Below are positions 1 to 9,059 of a DNA stretch of 64,000 bases, one piece after another. The notes under the pieces were generated by a model. It worked only from the letters and a program-made list of their open reading frames with translations. It was not told the origin of the DNA and searched no databases. Location: NCBI RefSeq assembly GCF_009828055.1, contig NZ_WTYB01000001.1, forward strand, positions 821,183-885,182. Reading direction: 5' to 3'. Source of the stretch: Erythrobacter ramosus. GTDB lineage: Bacteria > Pseudomonadota > Alphaproteobacteria > Sphingomonadales > Sphingomonadaceae. Both the position numbers and the translations under genes were made by a program. Numbering within the stretch: the stretch's first letter is position 1; the number at the start of each line of letters is the position of its first letter.

Positions 1-1630
1 CCTTGATCGGCGCAGGGCCCAGCCGGATGTTGGTGTGACCAAGCGCGATCAACTGCTCCTTCATGGCGGCGAGCGTGGTGCCTTCCTCGACCAACAGCAC
101 GTCGCCGAAGGACATGGCAAAGGGCAAGGCCAGCGCGTCCTGCGCGCCCAGCTTGAAGTCGATCACGCCGATGATCGCGCGGGCAACCGTCACAGGGATG
201 GTCGGGCCACCGGCAGCACCGATCACCAGCACCACCCGCCCTTGCGCATCATAAACGATGGTCGGCGCCATCGACGAACGCGGGCGCTTGCCGCCTTCAA
301 CCCGGTTGGCGACCGGCTTGCCGTCAGCTTCGGGCGTGAGGGTGAAGTCAGTGAGTTCATTGTTGAGATAGAACCCGCGCCAGTGCAGCCCCGACCCGAA
401 GGCGCCTTCGATGGTCGAGGTGTAGCTGACGGCATTGCCCGCCGCATCCACGACCGCAAAATGGGTGGTGCCGTTCTCCGGCTCCTCTGGCCCATCCCCG
501 CGCGCGAGCGGCGCGCCGGGAGGAACACCAGCTTCGGGCTTGGCAATCCTTGCCTCGGGCGAAATCAGGCCTGACCGGGAGGCAAGGTAACCGGCATCCA
601 CCAGCCCTGCGACCGGCACTTCGACGAAATCGGCATCGCCCGAATAGAGCTCACGGTCGGCATAGGCGAGGCGCTGGCTTTCGATGAACAGGTGCCAGAA
701 TTGCGGACTGTCCGGGCCCAGCGCGGCGATATCGAAGCGTTCGAGCTGGCCGAGCATCTGCGCCACGGCGATCCCGCCCGAAGACGGCGGCCCCATCCCG
801 CACACCCGATAAACGCGGTAGCGGGCACAGGCGGGAGCGCGCTCCTTGGCGACATAGCCGGTGACATCGGCGGCGGCCATCCGGCCATCCTGCGGGGTTT
901 CGCCTGCGACATAGGCGGCAAGCGCCGCGGCGGACGTGCTGCCATACATTGCCTGCGGGCCTTCAGCGGCAAGCGCCCTGAAGGTGGCGGCCAGTTCGGG
1001 CACCCGGATCGTGGTGCCGAGCGGCAACGGGTTCCCGTCCGCGCCGAAGAACACCGCCTTGGCGGCAGCGCTCTTGTCGGCCCGGCCCTTGTTGCCGTTC
1101 AACGATTCGTAGAGGCGGCGGTTCATCACGAAGCCGTCTTCGGCCAGCGCGATGGCGGGCGCGAACAGCTTGGCCCAAGGCAGCTTGCCATGCTCGGCAT
1201 GGGCCTTGGCGGCGAGTGCGACATTGCCTGGCACCCCGACGCTGAGGCCGGAGAACACCCGCGCCTCGCGCCCCAACACCTTGCCGTCCGCATCGAGAAA
1301 GCGGTTCGGCGTCGCGGCGGAAGGCGCAGTCTCGCGCCCGTCATAGGTCACCAGCGTGCCATCCGCGCCATCCGCCCGCACCATAAAGCCGCCGCCGCCG
1401 ATGCCGGAACTTTGCGGCTCGACCACGGTCAATGCCAGCATCACTGCAATCGCGGCATCCGTGGCAGATCCGCCCTGCGCAAGGATCGCCTCGCCCGCCG
1501 CGGTCGCGCGCGGATCGGCGCTGCTGACCGCGCCTGTTGGTGCGGGAAGCGGATCATCGATGGCGAGGGTGGTGGCACAGCCCGAAAGGGCCAGCGCCAA
1601 CGGGGCGATCAGGGACGGAAAGATACGCAT
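1..1630 (-). CDS. ggt: Gamma-glutamyltransferase, lipoprotein-type (3' end outside window)
   Basis: Cleaves gamma-glutamyl bonds, for example of glutathione, in the periplasm. The leftward frame opens at an ATG at 1630 and stays open to the window edge, so 543 residues are visible and a short C-terminus is missing. Residues 13-18 (LALSGC) form a lipobox, so the product should be lipid-anchored rather than soluble as most family members are. The small-subunit start is visible in NGTTHFAVVDAAGNAVSYTS, whose second Thr of the TT pair is the expected autoprocessing and catalytic nucleophile by family knowledge. PSSGG and SIGGGG-like glycine clusters also fit the family. The gene lies 10 nt downstream of pyrD on the same strand and may be cotranscribed. 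Family assignment is firm; the substrate is not known. Confidence 0.93.
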   Translation of the reverse strand, partial: MRIFPSLIAPLALALSGCATTLAIDDPLPAPTGAVSSADPRATAAGEAILAQGGSATDAAIAVMLALTVVEPQSSGIGGGGFMVRADGADGTLVTYDGRETAPSAATPNRFLDADGKVLGREARVFSGLSVGVPGNVALAAKAHAEHGKLPWAKLFAPAIALAEDGFVMNRRLYESLNGNKGRADKSAAAKAVFFGADGNPLPLGTTIRVPELAATFRALAAEGPQAMYGSTSAAALAAYVAGETPQDGRMAAADVTGYVAKERAPACARYRVYRVCGMGPPSSGGIAVAQMLGQLERFDIAALGPDSPQFWHLFIESQRLAYADRELYSGDADFVEVPVAGLVDAGYLASRSGLISPEARIAKPEAGVPPGAPLARGDGPEEPENGTTHFAVVDAAGNAVSYTSTIEGAFGSGLHWRGFYLNNELTDFTLTPEADGKPVANRVEGGKRPRSSMAPTIVYDAQGRVVLVIGAAGGPTIPVTVARAIIGVIDFKLGAQDALALPFAMSFGDVLLVEEGTTLAAMKEQLIALGHTNIRLGPAPIK

Positions 1631-1640
1631 CGCAGCGGTG

Positions 1641-2684
1641 CTATTCGCTTCCCACCGCTTCCGCAATGCTGGCGAACCCGTCGCGCCGCATCAGCCGCTC
1701 CAGTCCGCGCACAATCTGCGCACCAAGGCCGGGGCCTTCATAGACCATCGCCGAGTAAAGCTGCACCAGACTGGCGCCGGCACGGATGCGTTCCCATGCG
1801 TGTTCTGCCGTGGCGATGCCGCCGACGCCGACCAGCGGGATCGCCGTCCCGGTCGCCTTGCGGAAATCGCGCAGGCGCTGGGTCGCTAGCCTGCGCAGCG
1901 GCGCGCCCGACAGCCCGCCGGTCTCACCCGCATGATGCGACCGCAGCGCGGGGCGGCTGATCGTGGTGTTCGATACCACCAGCGCGCCCAGCCGCTTGTC
2001 GATGGCGATGCGGGCAATGGCGTCGATGTCAGCAGGCTCGAGATCGGGGGCGACCTTGAGGAAGATCGGCGGCGGCGCGGACGGCACGGCTTCATCGCGC
2101 GCCGCAATCACCGCATCGATCAATGCGCTCAGCGCGCCCTCATCCTGAAGTGCGCGCAGGCCCGGGGTGTTGGGCGAGGACACGTTCACGCAGAGATAGC
2201 TGGCAAAGGGGGCCATCAGCCTCGCCATCACCGCATAATCGGCGATGCGGTCAGCGGAATCCTTGTTGGCGCCGATGTTGACCGCCACGATTCCCGGCCG
2301 TCCGGCCCGTGCGCGCAGCCGCGTCAGCGCCGCTTCTGCCCCGCCATTGTTGAACCCCATCCGGTTGATCACGGCCTGATCCTCGACCAGCCGGAACAGC
2401 CGCGGCTTGGGGTTCCCCGCTTGCGGCAGCGGGGTGATCGAGCCGACCTCGGTGAAGCCGAAGCCCAGCCCCAGCAGCGCGTCGGGCACCTCGGCATCCT
2501 TATCGAAGCCCGCCGCCACGCCGACCGGATTGGGGAAGGTCAGCCCCGCCACCTCCACCGACAACGGCCCACCTGCAACCGCCGGCGCGCGGCGCGGCAG
2601 GGCGGTGAGGGAACGGATCGCCAGGCGGTGTCCGGTTTCCGAATCGAGAGCGAACAGGGCGGGCTTGATCAGACGAAACAGCAT
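1641..2684 (-). CDS. pyrD: Dihydroorotate dehydrogenase (quinone), class 2
   Basis: Oxidises dihydroorotate to orotate in pyrimidine synthesis, passing electrons to membrane quinone. It has 347 residues, close to the usual class 2 length. The N-terminus (MLFRLIKPALFALDSETGHR) is the short amphipathic membrane-binding segment of class 2 enzymes. GFNNGG and NVSSPNTPGLRALQ carry the FMN-binding and catalytic Ser region; Ser rather than Cys marks class 2. VGVGGI and the C-terminal phosphate-binding loop are also present. The start is ATG at 2684. The divergent region to 2965 holds the promoter for the rightward leader RNA and AraC gene. Confidence 0.97.
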   Translation of the reverse strand: MLFRLIKPALFALDSETGHRLAIRSLTALPRRAPAVAGGPLSVEVAGLTFPNPVGVAAGFDKDAEVPDALLGLGFGFTEVGSITPLPQAGNPKPRLFRLVEDQAVINRMGFNNGGAEAALTRLRARAGRPGIVAVNIGANKDSADRIADYAVMARLMAPFASYLCVNVSSPNTPGLRALQDEGALSALIDAVIAARDEAVPSAPPPIFLKVAPDLEPADIDAIARIAIDKRLGALVVSNTTISRPALRSHHAGETGGLSGAPLRRLATQRLRDFRKATGTAIPLVGVGGIATAEHAWERIRAGASLVQLYSAMVYEGPGLGAQIVRGLERLMRRDGFASIAEAVGSE

Positions 2685-2794
2685 GGGTTGGCGCCTATGT
2701 CAGCCCGTCCAGCATGTCGAGCAAATCGGCCTGCATCGAGGCTGCGTCGCGCGATTTTAACCTGTGTTAGATTTTGGCGACTTTCCCCCTTGAT

Positions 2795-2825
2795 TTGGGC
2801 GAATTGTGTGTCGCTTGCATACAAT
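2795..2825 (+). promoter_or_regulatory. Possible promoter of the leader/small RNA
   Basis: A TACAAT -10-like hexamer lies at 2820-2825. A TTGGGC at 2795-2800 gives a 19-nt spacer; a better TTGATT at 2790-2795 would give 24 nt, which is too long. Transcription would start near 2832. The call is weak and rests mainly on the -10 match and the terminator 110 nt downstream. Confidence 0.35.
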
Positions 2826-2831
2826 CCCGCA

Positions 2832-2942
2832 GCCGATTCGCAGGCTATGCCACTTTCGCGACCCGAAGGGCTCGGAGCAGCAATGCAAAGAGTTCCTCAA
2901 CTCAGATAGGCGGCGTTCCTGACGGAGCGCCGCCTCTTTTTT
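2832..2942 (+). ncRNA. Candidate small RNA or attenuator leader upstream of the AraC gene
   Basis: About 110 nt with no convincing coding frame, ending in a strong intrinsic terminator. Inside are a small hairpin GAGTT-CCTC-AACTC near 2890-2903 and the terminator at 2908-2942. The downstream AraC-type gene starts only 24 nt after the T-run, so the terminator lies inside that gene's presumed 5' leader. It could be an independent sRNA or a transcription attenuator. I do not recognise it as 6S, SRP or tmRNA. Confidence 0.45.
2908..2942 (+). terminator. Rho-independent terminator ahead of the AraC gene
   Basis: AGGCGGCG (2908-2915) pairs perfectly with CGCCGCCT (2928-2935). TCC/GGA inside the loop can extend the stem. 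Six T residues follow at 2937-2942. It sits upstream of, not downstream of, a coding gene. Confidence 0.85.
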
Positions 2943-2965
2943 GTGCTGTTTGGACTGGGAAAGAA

Positions 2966-3913
2966 ATGTGGCATCAGGTGTTCATTGACATCATGGACGC
3001 CCCGCTTGCCTCTTCCGACATGACCAGTGGGCTGCCGGGCGGGGAGCAACGGCTGACCTCTGCGGCCCTGATGGCCGTCGATTACATCCCTCCGCCCGCG
3101 CCCATCGCGCACTTTGTGACCACGCTCTACCACTTCCGCTGCGACGAGCTGGTGATCCGTGACATCCAGCCTGCCGCGATCGGCAACCTGTGCCTGTTCC
3201 CGCATGGCACAGGCGAGATGCTGTTTGCGCAAGGGCACCGCGATCCCAATCACACAGTCGGCCTGATGACGCCGCTGTCACGCGCGACGCCGATCGTGGT
3301 CGAAGGACCGTTCCATGCCTTTGGCGCGGCACTGACTCCGGTGGGCTGGGCGGCGCTGACCGGGCTTCATGCCGGGCAATGTCGTGACCGGCTGCTGCCT
3401 GCGTCCAGCGTGCTCGGCCCGGAGATCGATGCCTTGGGTGAGCGGCTGATAGCCGCCTATCGTCAGGGCACCATGAGCGGGCGGGACTGCGCCATCGCGG
3501 TCGGCGACTTCATCGAACGCAACATCAAACCGATCAACCCGCGCCATCTCGAACTGGTCGCAGCCACCGGCCGTTGGCTGAGCGCATCGTTCAATCCCGA
3601 AGTCAGCGAGCTGGCTGGGGTCGCGGGTTATTCGGATCGGCAGGTGCAGCGGCTCGTCGAACGCTATTTCGGCCTGCCCCCGCGTGCCTTGGCCCGCAAA
3701 TATCGCGCCTTGCGCGCCGCCGCGCTGCTTTCGGCCCCGCAATTGTCGATGGAAGACGAGGCCGCGATTTCCGAGGCCTTCTTCGATCAACCGCACATGA
3801 TCCGCGAGATCGCGCACTTTGTCGGCCGCACACCCGCGCGGCTTGGCGACCAGTCGACGCCATACTTGGCCGAGATGATCGACGGCCGGAATCTGCGCGA
3901 ACTCGACGTCTGA
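2966..3913 (+). CDS. AraC-family transcriptional regulator
   Basis: A 315-residue DNA-binding regulator. The C-terminal third contains an AraC helix-turn-helix (VAGYSDRQVQRLVERYFGLP, about residues 215-234, then PRALARKYRALRAA). The N-terminal 200 residues form an AraC_binding-like sensor region without recognisable ligand residues. The frame is open upstream to 2774, but that stretch holds the leader and terminator. ATG 2966 is preceded by GGGAAAG at a good distance, so I chose it; ATG 2994 is an alternative. The gene stands alone between the leader and the suf promoter, and its regulon is unknown. Confidence 0.88.
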   Translation: MWHQVFIDIMDAPLASSDMTSGLPGGEQRLTSAALMAVDYIPPPAPIAHFVTTLYHFRCDELVIRDIQPAAIGNLCLFPHGTGEMLFAQGHRDPNHTVGLMTPLSRATPIVVEGPFHAFGAALTPVGWAALTGLHAGQCRDRLLPASSVLGPEIDALGERLIAAYRQGTMSGRDCAIAVGDFIERNIKPINPRHLELVAATGRWLSASFNPEVSELAGVAGYSDRQVQRLVERYFGLPPRALARKYRALRAAALLSAPQLSMEDEAAISEAFFDQPHMIREIAHFVGRTPARLGDQSTPYLAEMIDGRNLRELDV

Positions 3914-3932
3914 GCGCGGGCCGCATTGGCGG

Positions 3933-3961
3933 TTGTAATGCGAGCAAAATGCTCCTAATTC
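3933..3961 (+). promoter_or_regulatory. Predicted promoter of the suf operon
   Basis: TTGTAA at 3933-3938 and TAATTC at 3956-3961 are separated by exactly 17 nt. A small inverted repeat, GAGC-AAAAT-GCTC (3942-3954), lies in the spacer. The palindromic operator begins at the next base. Hexamer matches are moderate, as is common in alphaproteobacteria. Confidence 0.55.
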
Positions 3962-3988
3962 CAATTCGGACTGATTCCGTCCGAATTG
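3962..3988. promoter_or_regulatory. Perfect inverted repeat, probable operator of the Rrf2/suf promoter
   Basis: CAATTCGGAC (3962-3971) and GTCCGAATTG (3979-3988) are exact inverted 10-bp arms around a 7-nt spacer. The site directly follows the predicted -10 and covers the likely transcription start. It ends 14 nt before the regulator's start codon. This geometry fits repression, and Rrf2 proteins bind as dimers to such dyads. Autoregulation by the adjacent Rrf2 protein is inferred. Confidence 0.75.
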
Positions 3989-4002
3989 AGAACCGCTCGC
4001 AA

Positions 4003-4460
4003 ATGCGCCTGTCCAACCTTGCCGATTACGCCGTCATCACGATGTGCCAGGCTGCGCTCCATTGCGGCAACGGCCGGGTGAGTGCGGCTGAACTGGCGGC
4101 GGAGACGGGCCTGCCTGTGCCGACGGTGCAGAAGCTGGTCTCGAAGCTGACGGGCGCAGGCCTGCTCCGCTCCGTCCGCGGCGCGCATGGCGGTTTGCAG
4201 CTTGGCCGCCCGGCGGCGGCGATCACGGTCGCTGATATTGTCGAGGCGATCGAAGGCCGCATCGCACTCACCGCCTGCGTCGATCACACCCCCTGCGATT
4301 TCGAGGCCGCTTGCAACATGAAGCCGCACTGGCCGATCATCAACAACGCGCTGCGCGGGGCGCTGGCGGGGATTACCCTAGCCCAATTGCGCGGCCCCGT
4401 CGTGCTGGCACGCAATGAAGACGCTCCGGCGCCGACCCCCATTATCGAGGAAACCCTGTC

Positions 4461-4464
<4 letters not shown>
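4003..4464 (+). CDS. Rrf2-family Fe-S-responsive regulator (IscR/SufR-like)
   Basis: A 153-residue winged-helix regulator at the head of the suf operon. [18 protein letters not shown] and the recognition region [19 protein letters not shown] are typical Rrf2. Three cysteines within 15 residues in the C-terminal half (TACVDHTPC then FEAAC) match the cluster-binding Cys triad of IscR/SufR-type sensors. ATG 4003 follows the operator. The stop overlaps the sufB start by 4 nt. By family knowledge it should adjust suf expression to Fe-S demand; which orthologous name applies is uncertain. Confidence 0.93.
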
Positions 4465-5953
<1,489 letters not shown>

Positions 5954-5957
<4 letters not shown>

Positions 5958-6094
5958 TCCGCGCCGCCACCAACACAACCGCCACCCTTTCCGTCACCCC
6001 GGCGCAGGCCGGGGCCCAGAGCGGCAAAGTGCAGCGCCCGGCGTCACTGGGTCCCGGCCTGCGCCGGGATGACGAGAGTGAAACAACCAAATGA
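5954..6094 (+). CDS. 46-codon mini-ORF made of an inverted-repeat element, linking sufB to the next gene
   Basis: An ATG overlaps the sufB stop (ATGA, 5954-5957), and the frame runs 46 codons to a TGA overlapping the next gene's ATG (ATGA, 6091-6094). Most of it is translated from the palindromic repeat at 5991-6076, giving the VTPAQAGAQ string often seen in over-annotated repeat ORFs. It is doubtful as a functional protein. Its exact double overlap would nevertheless let ribosomes couple sufB to the downstream gene. Confidence 0.3.
5991..6076. repeat. Inverted-repeat (REP/BIME-like) element within the suf operon
   Basis: Left arm 5992-6019 (CGTCACCCCGGCGCAGGCCG onward) is nearly complementary to right arm 6047-6074 (CTGGGTCCCGGCCTGCGCCG onward), with a 27-nt centre. 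It is related in design to the elements at 22222-22309 and 42045-42142, although the arm cores differ (GGCGCAGGCC here, GGGCTTGACCC there). It can fold into a long hairpin in suf mRNA. Confidence 0.8.
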
Positions 6095-6657
6095 CTGAAC
6101 GCAAAACCCTCGCCCTCAACCCCGAGGCTGCCACCGCCGAAGCCCCCGCGCTCAAGAAGAAGGGCCGCGGGTGGGAGATTTCGGACAAGCGGCTCGATGC
6201 GCTGCACGAACAGGCGCGCGAGCTGCGGCGTCATTCGTCCGAGGCGCACAAGGCGCTCGCCGAGAAGTTCGCTGGCGCCGATCTGGGTCGCTACACCTTC
6301 AAACGCTTTGCCGTGGTCGGCAGCGCGATTGTCGATTTCAACTGCCACAACCTCGGCCTCGCGCTCGCGATTGACGAGGAGGGGCAGAACGATGCTCTCG
6401 TCAAACGGCGCGACAAGAGCCTCGAAAGCGTCGGCATCAAGGTGATGCGGATCGCGGCCAGCGACATCCTCTCCGATATCGACGCAGTGCTGAAACAGCT
6501 CACCCAAGTGATGCGCGACCGGATCGAGGAGCGGAAAGCCGCCGCCCGCGCGCACAAGGCGGCCAACCCCAAGCAGACCTATTCGCGCCCCAAGCCGCCC
6601 CCCGGCGACAGGGACGCAGCCCCCTCTCGCAACCCCAAGCCCCGGAGCCGCACTTGA
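6091..6657 (+). CDS. DUF559-type (Vsr-like fold) endonuclease-domain protein in the suf operon
   Basis: A 188-residue protein resembling the DUF559 family, whose fold is related to very-short-patch repair endonucleases. The domain spans about residues 40-145: helix AHKALAEKF, strand GRYTFKRFAVVGSAIVDFNC, then LGLALAIDEEG and GIKVMRIAASDIL. IVDF and IDEE align with the D...E acidic positions of the fold. The usual E-x-D-GxxH pattern is altered, so activity is uncertain. The 40-residue tail is basic and proline-rich. It lies between sufB and sufC, and no established role in Fe-S biogenesis is known to me. Confidence 0.7.
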   Translation: MTERKTLALNPEAATAEAPALKKKGRGWEISDKRLDALHEQARELRRHSSEAHKALAEKFAGADLGRYTFKRFAVVGSAIVDFNCHNLGLALAIDEEGQNDALVKRRDKSLESVGIKVMRIAASDILSDIDAVLKQLTQVMRDRIEERKAAARAHKAANPKQTYSRPKPPPGDRDAAPSRNPKPRSRT

Positions 6658-7178
6658 TCTTTGCCACTCTCCTTGCCCCCCTCCTCGCCCTGCAATCGGC
6701 TGGCGAAGCTGTTGTCGCGATCAAGAACGACAATCCGGAAACCTGGTCGGTGGAATATCCGCGCCTGATCCAAACCTATGTGGCCGATTACCGCCGCTGC
6801 CTCACCGTCGCCAACCGCCGCATCGCGGGCACCGCCGATTTCGAGCGGCAGCACGCGCTCGACGTGACCCGCTGTGCGGAGACGAAAGCCGCGGCCATCG
6901 CCAAGTCGAACGCCGATCTTGCCGGGGCCAAGACCACCTTGAGCCCTGAACAGGTAAACACGCTGTACGACAATATCGGCAAGATCCACGTCGCCCGCGG
7001 ACGCGATCTCGACCAGCAATTCACCGCGCGCATGACCGGCGCCGCCGCCGCGAGCGATGCCTATGACGCCGCCCGACCCAAGGGTCTGGTGATTGAGCTG
7101 CGCGATGCCAGCGTGGTCAAGGCCCGCACCGACGCCACCGCGCCCGGTGCGACCAACGAAGACAAGGACTCCAAGTAA
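6654..7178 (+). CDS. Hypothetical exported protein in the suf operon
   Basis: A 174-residue protein starting with TTG at 6654, overlapping the previous stop (TTGA). The N-terminus (MIFATLLAPLLALQSAGEA) looks like a short signal peptide with an A-x-A site. The mature part is helical and Ala-rich with two cysteines (YRRCLTVANRR and VTRCAETKAA). I recognise no catalytic motif. It ends one nucleotide into the sufC start. An exported protein inside an otherwise cytosolic pathway operon is unexplained. Confidence 0.75.
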   Translation: MIFATLLAPLLALQSAGEAVVAIKNDNPETWSVEYPRLIQTYVADYRRCLTVANRRIAGTADFERQHALDVTRCAETKAAAIAKSNADLAGAKTTLSPEQVNTLYDNIGKIHVARGRDLDQQFTARMTGAAAASDAYDAARPKGLVIELRDASVVKARTDATAPGATNEDKDSK

Positions 7179-7921
7179 TGTTGACCATCACCGATCTGCA
7201 CGCCTCGGTTGGCGATAAGCCGATCCTCAAGGGCCTGACGCTGGACGTGCCTGCGGGCGAGATCCACGCAATCATGGGGCCCAACGGCGCGGGCAAATCG
7301 ACGCTGGCGAATGTGCTGGGCGGCAAGCCGGGCTACGAAGTAACAGGCGGAAGCGTGGTGTTCCGCGGGCAGGATCTGTTCGCGCTGGAACCGCATGAAC
7401 GCGCGGCAGCCGGGCTGTTCCTCGGCTTTCAATACCCGGTCGAAATCCCTGGCGTCTCCAACGTCCAGTTCCTGCGCGAGGCGCTCAACGCTCAGCGCCG
7501 GAGCCGGGACGAAGCACCCTTGACCGGCGGCGAGTTCCTGAAGCTCGCCAAGGACAAGGCGGGTCTGCTGAAGATGGACATGGACATGCTCAAGCGGCAG
7601 GTGAATGTCGGCTTCTCCGGCGGCGAAAAGAAGCGCGCCGAGATGGTGCAGATGGGCATCCTCGATCCCGCCTTCGCGGTGCTGGACGAGACCGATAGCG
7701 GCCTCGACATCGATGCACTGCGGATCGTCGGCGCCGGGATCAATGCGATCATGCGCTCGCCTGACAAGGCGGTGCTGCTGATCACCCACTACCAGCGCCT
7801 GCTCGACGTGGTGCGCCCCGACAAGGTCAGCATCCTTGCAGGCGGCCGGATCGTTGAGACCGGCGGCCCGGAACTCGCCCTGCGGCTTGAGGCCGAGGGT
7901 TATGATTCGGTGATGGCATGA
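7178..7921 (+). CDS. sufC: Fe-S assembly ATPase SufC
   Basis: ABC-type ATPase of the SufBCD scaffold; 247 residues, normal length. Walker A GPNGAGKST is at residues 34-42. The signature FSGGEKKRAEM is the SufC variant of LSGGQ, and Walker B is AVLDETDSGLD. The H-loop is in LLITHYQRLL. The ATG shares one base with the upstream TAA. It acts with SufB and SufD in the cytosol. Confidence 0.98.
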   Translation: MLTITDLHASVGDKPILKGLTLDVPAGEIHAIMGPNGAGKSTLANVLGGKPGYEVTGGSVVFRGQDLFALEPHERAAAGLFLGFQYPVEIPGVSNVQFLREALNAQRRSRDEAPLTGGEFLKLAKDKAGLLKMDMDMLKRQVNVGFSGGEKKRAEMVQMGILDPAFAVLDETDSGLDIDALRIVGAGINAIMRSPDKAVLLITHYQRLLDVVRPDKVSILAGGRIVETGGPELALRLEAEGYDSVMA

Positions 7922-8307
7922 TGACGCTGGCGCTTGCCGCCCTGCTGCAGTCGGCCGCCGAGCCGGTGAAGGAACCGGAGGTGGACAATGAAATCCTGGT
8001 GATCGGCCGCAAGTTGCAGGACTGGCGCGGCACATGGCGGCTGAACGACGGGACGGTGTCGTGCAAGACCCGGCGATCGACTGGCGACAAGGCGATCGAT
8101 GCGATCGGATGCGACGCCATGGTGCAATGCATCGCGCCAATCGCCCCGGATTTTGCCGCGATTGAAGACGCCAAGCTGCCCAAGACCGAGGCCCAGCAAC
8201 GCGCAAACCTTCTGCTGGAGTCCGCCAAGATCGGCGACTGCATTTTTGCCAAGCGTGAAGCAGGAATCGCCGCACTTGCCGCTGAGCGTAGGAGCAAGCG
8301 GCCATGA
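7918..8307 (+). CDS. Small cysteine-containing hypothetical protein in the suf operon
   Basis: A 129-residue product between sufC and sufD. It begins ATGATG at 7918, overlapping the sufC stop by 4 nt, and ends 4 nt into sufD. The first 13 residues (MMTLALAALLQSA) resemble a very short signal sequence. The body has EILVIGRKLQDWRG and four cysteines (VSC, IGC, VQC, GDC), which could form two disulfides if exported. No known domain is recognised. Position and tight overlaps argue it is translated with the suf genes. Confidence 0.75.
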   Translation: MMTLALAALLQSAAEPVKEPEVDNEILVIGRKLQDWRGTWRLNDGTVSCKTRRSTGDKAIDAIGCDAMVQCIAPIAPDFAAIEDAKLPKTEAQQRANLLLESAKIGDCIFAKREAGIAALAAERRSKRP

Positions 8308-9059
8308 GCACCGCAACCCTCCCCACCCGCCGCGACGAAGCGTGGCGTTATGCCGATATGGACGCAGTGGCGCGGCTGGGCGTGGTGGCGCTTGACCAGT
8401 GGCAGACGATCAACGTCGCCGCTGGCGAGAGCGTAACCCGCTGCATGATCGTCGGCAGCGACGCGCCCGAACTGCATCGCTTCCGTGTCAGCCTGGGGGA
8501 AGGCGCAAAAGCGGCTTTCTTCGTCACCAATCGCGGCGGCGACTACACCCGGGTCGACCTGGAAATCCGCCTCGCCAAGGGCGCGCATTTCGAGTTTGGC
8601 GGTGTCACCATCGGCGGCGGCTCGGCCACCCGCGAATTCGTGACTCAGGTCATTCACGCAGAGCCAGATGCGACCAGCAACCAGACCGTTCGCGCGGTCC
8701 ACTGGGGCACCGGCACCGGCAATTTCCTCGGCGAGATCAAGGTGGCGCGCCATGCGCAGAAGACCGACGCGGCGCAGGATTTCAAGGCTTTGCTCCTCGA
8801 AGCAGGTGCCAGCGCCAACGCCGTCCCACAGCTTGAAATCTTCGCCGACGACGTGAAGTGCGCGCACGGCGCGACGGTGGGCGAACTCGACGAGGCGGCG
8901 CGTTTCTACATGATGGCGCGCGGGGTCGATCCGGCCACCGCGCAGCGCCTGCTGGTGCAGGCCTTCATCGGCGATGCCTTCGTGTCGCTGGACGACGAGG
9001 CGGAGCGCGAGACGCTGCTCGATGCGGCGCTCAGCGCGCTGGAGGGGGCACGGCTGTGA
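8304..9059 (+). CDS. sufD: Fe-S assembly protein SufD (short form)
   Basis: Partner of SufB in the SufBC2D scaffold. The C-terminal core is clear: IFADDVKCAHGATVGELDEA, then ARFYMMARGVDPATAQRLL and AFIGDAF. At 251 residues it is much shorter than enterobacterial SufD (about 420); the N-terminal helical domain is reduced to roughly 30 residues. The gene starts with ATG at 8304 inside the preceding stop and ends in GTGA with sufS. The family is certain. Confidence 0.95.
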   Translation: MSTATLPTRRDEAWRYADMDAVARLGVVALDQWQTINVAAGESVTRCMIVGSDAPELHRFRVSLGEGAKAAFFVTNRGGDYTRVDLEIRLAKGAHFEFGGVTIGGGSATREFVTQVIHAEPDATSNQTVRAVHWGTGTGNFLGEIKVARHAQKTDAAQDFKALLLEAGASANAVPQLEIFADDVKCAHGATVGELDEAARFYMMARGVDPATAQRLLVQAFIGDAFVSLDDEAERETLLDAALSALEGARL

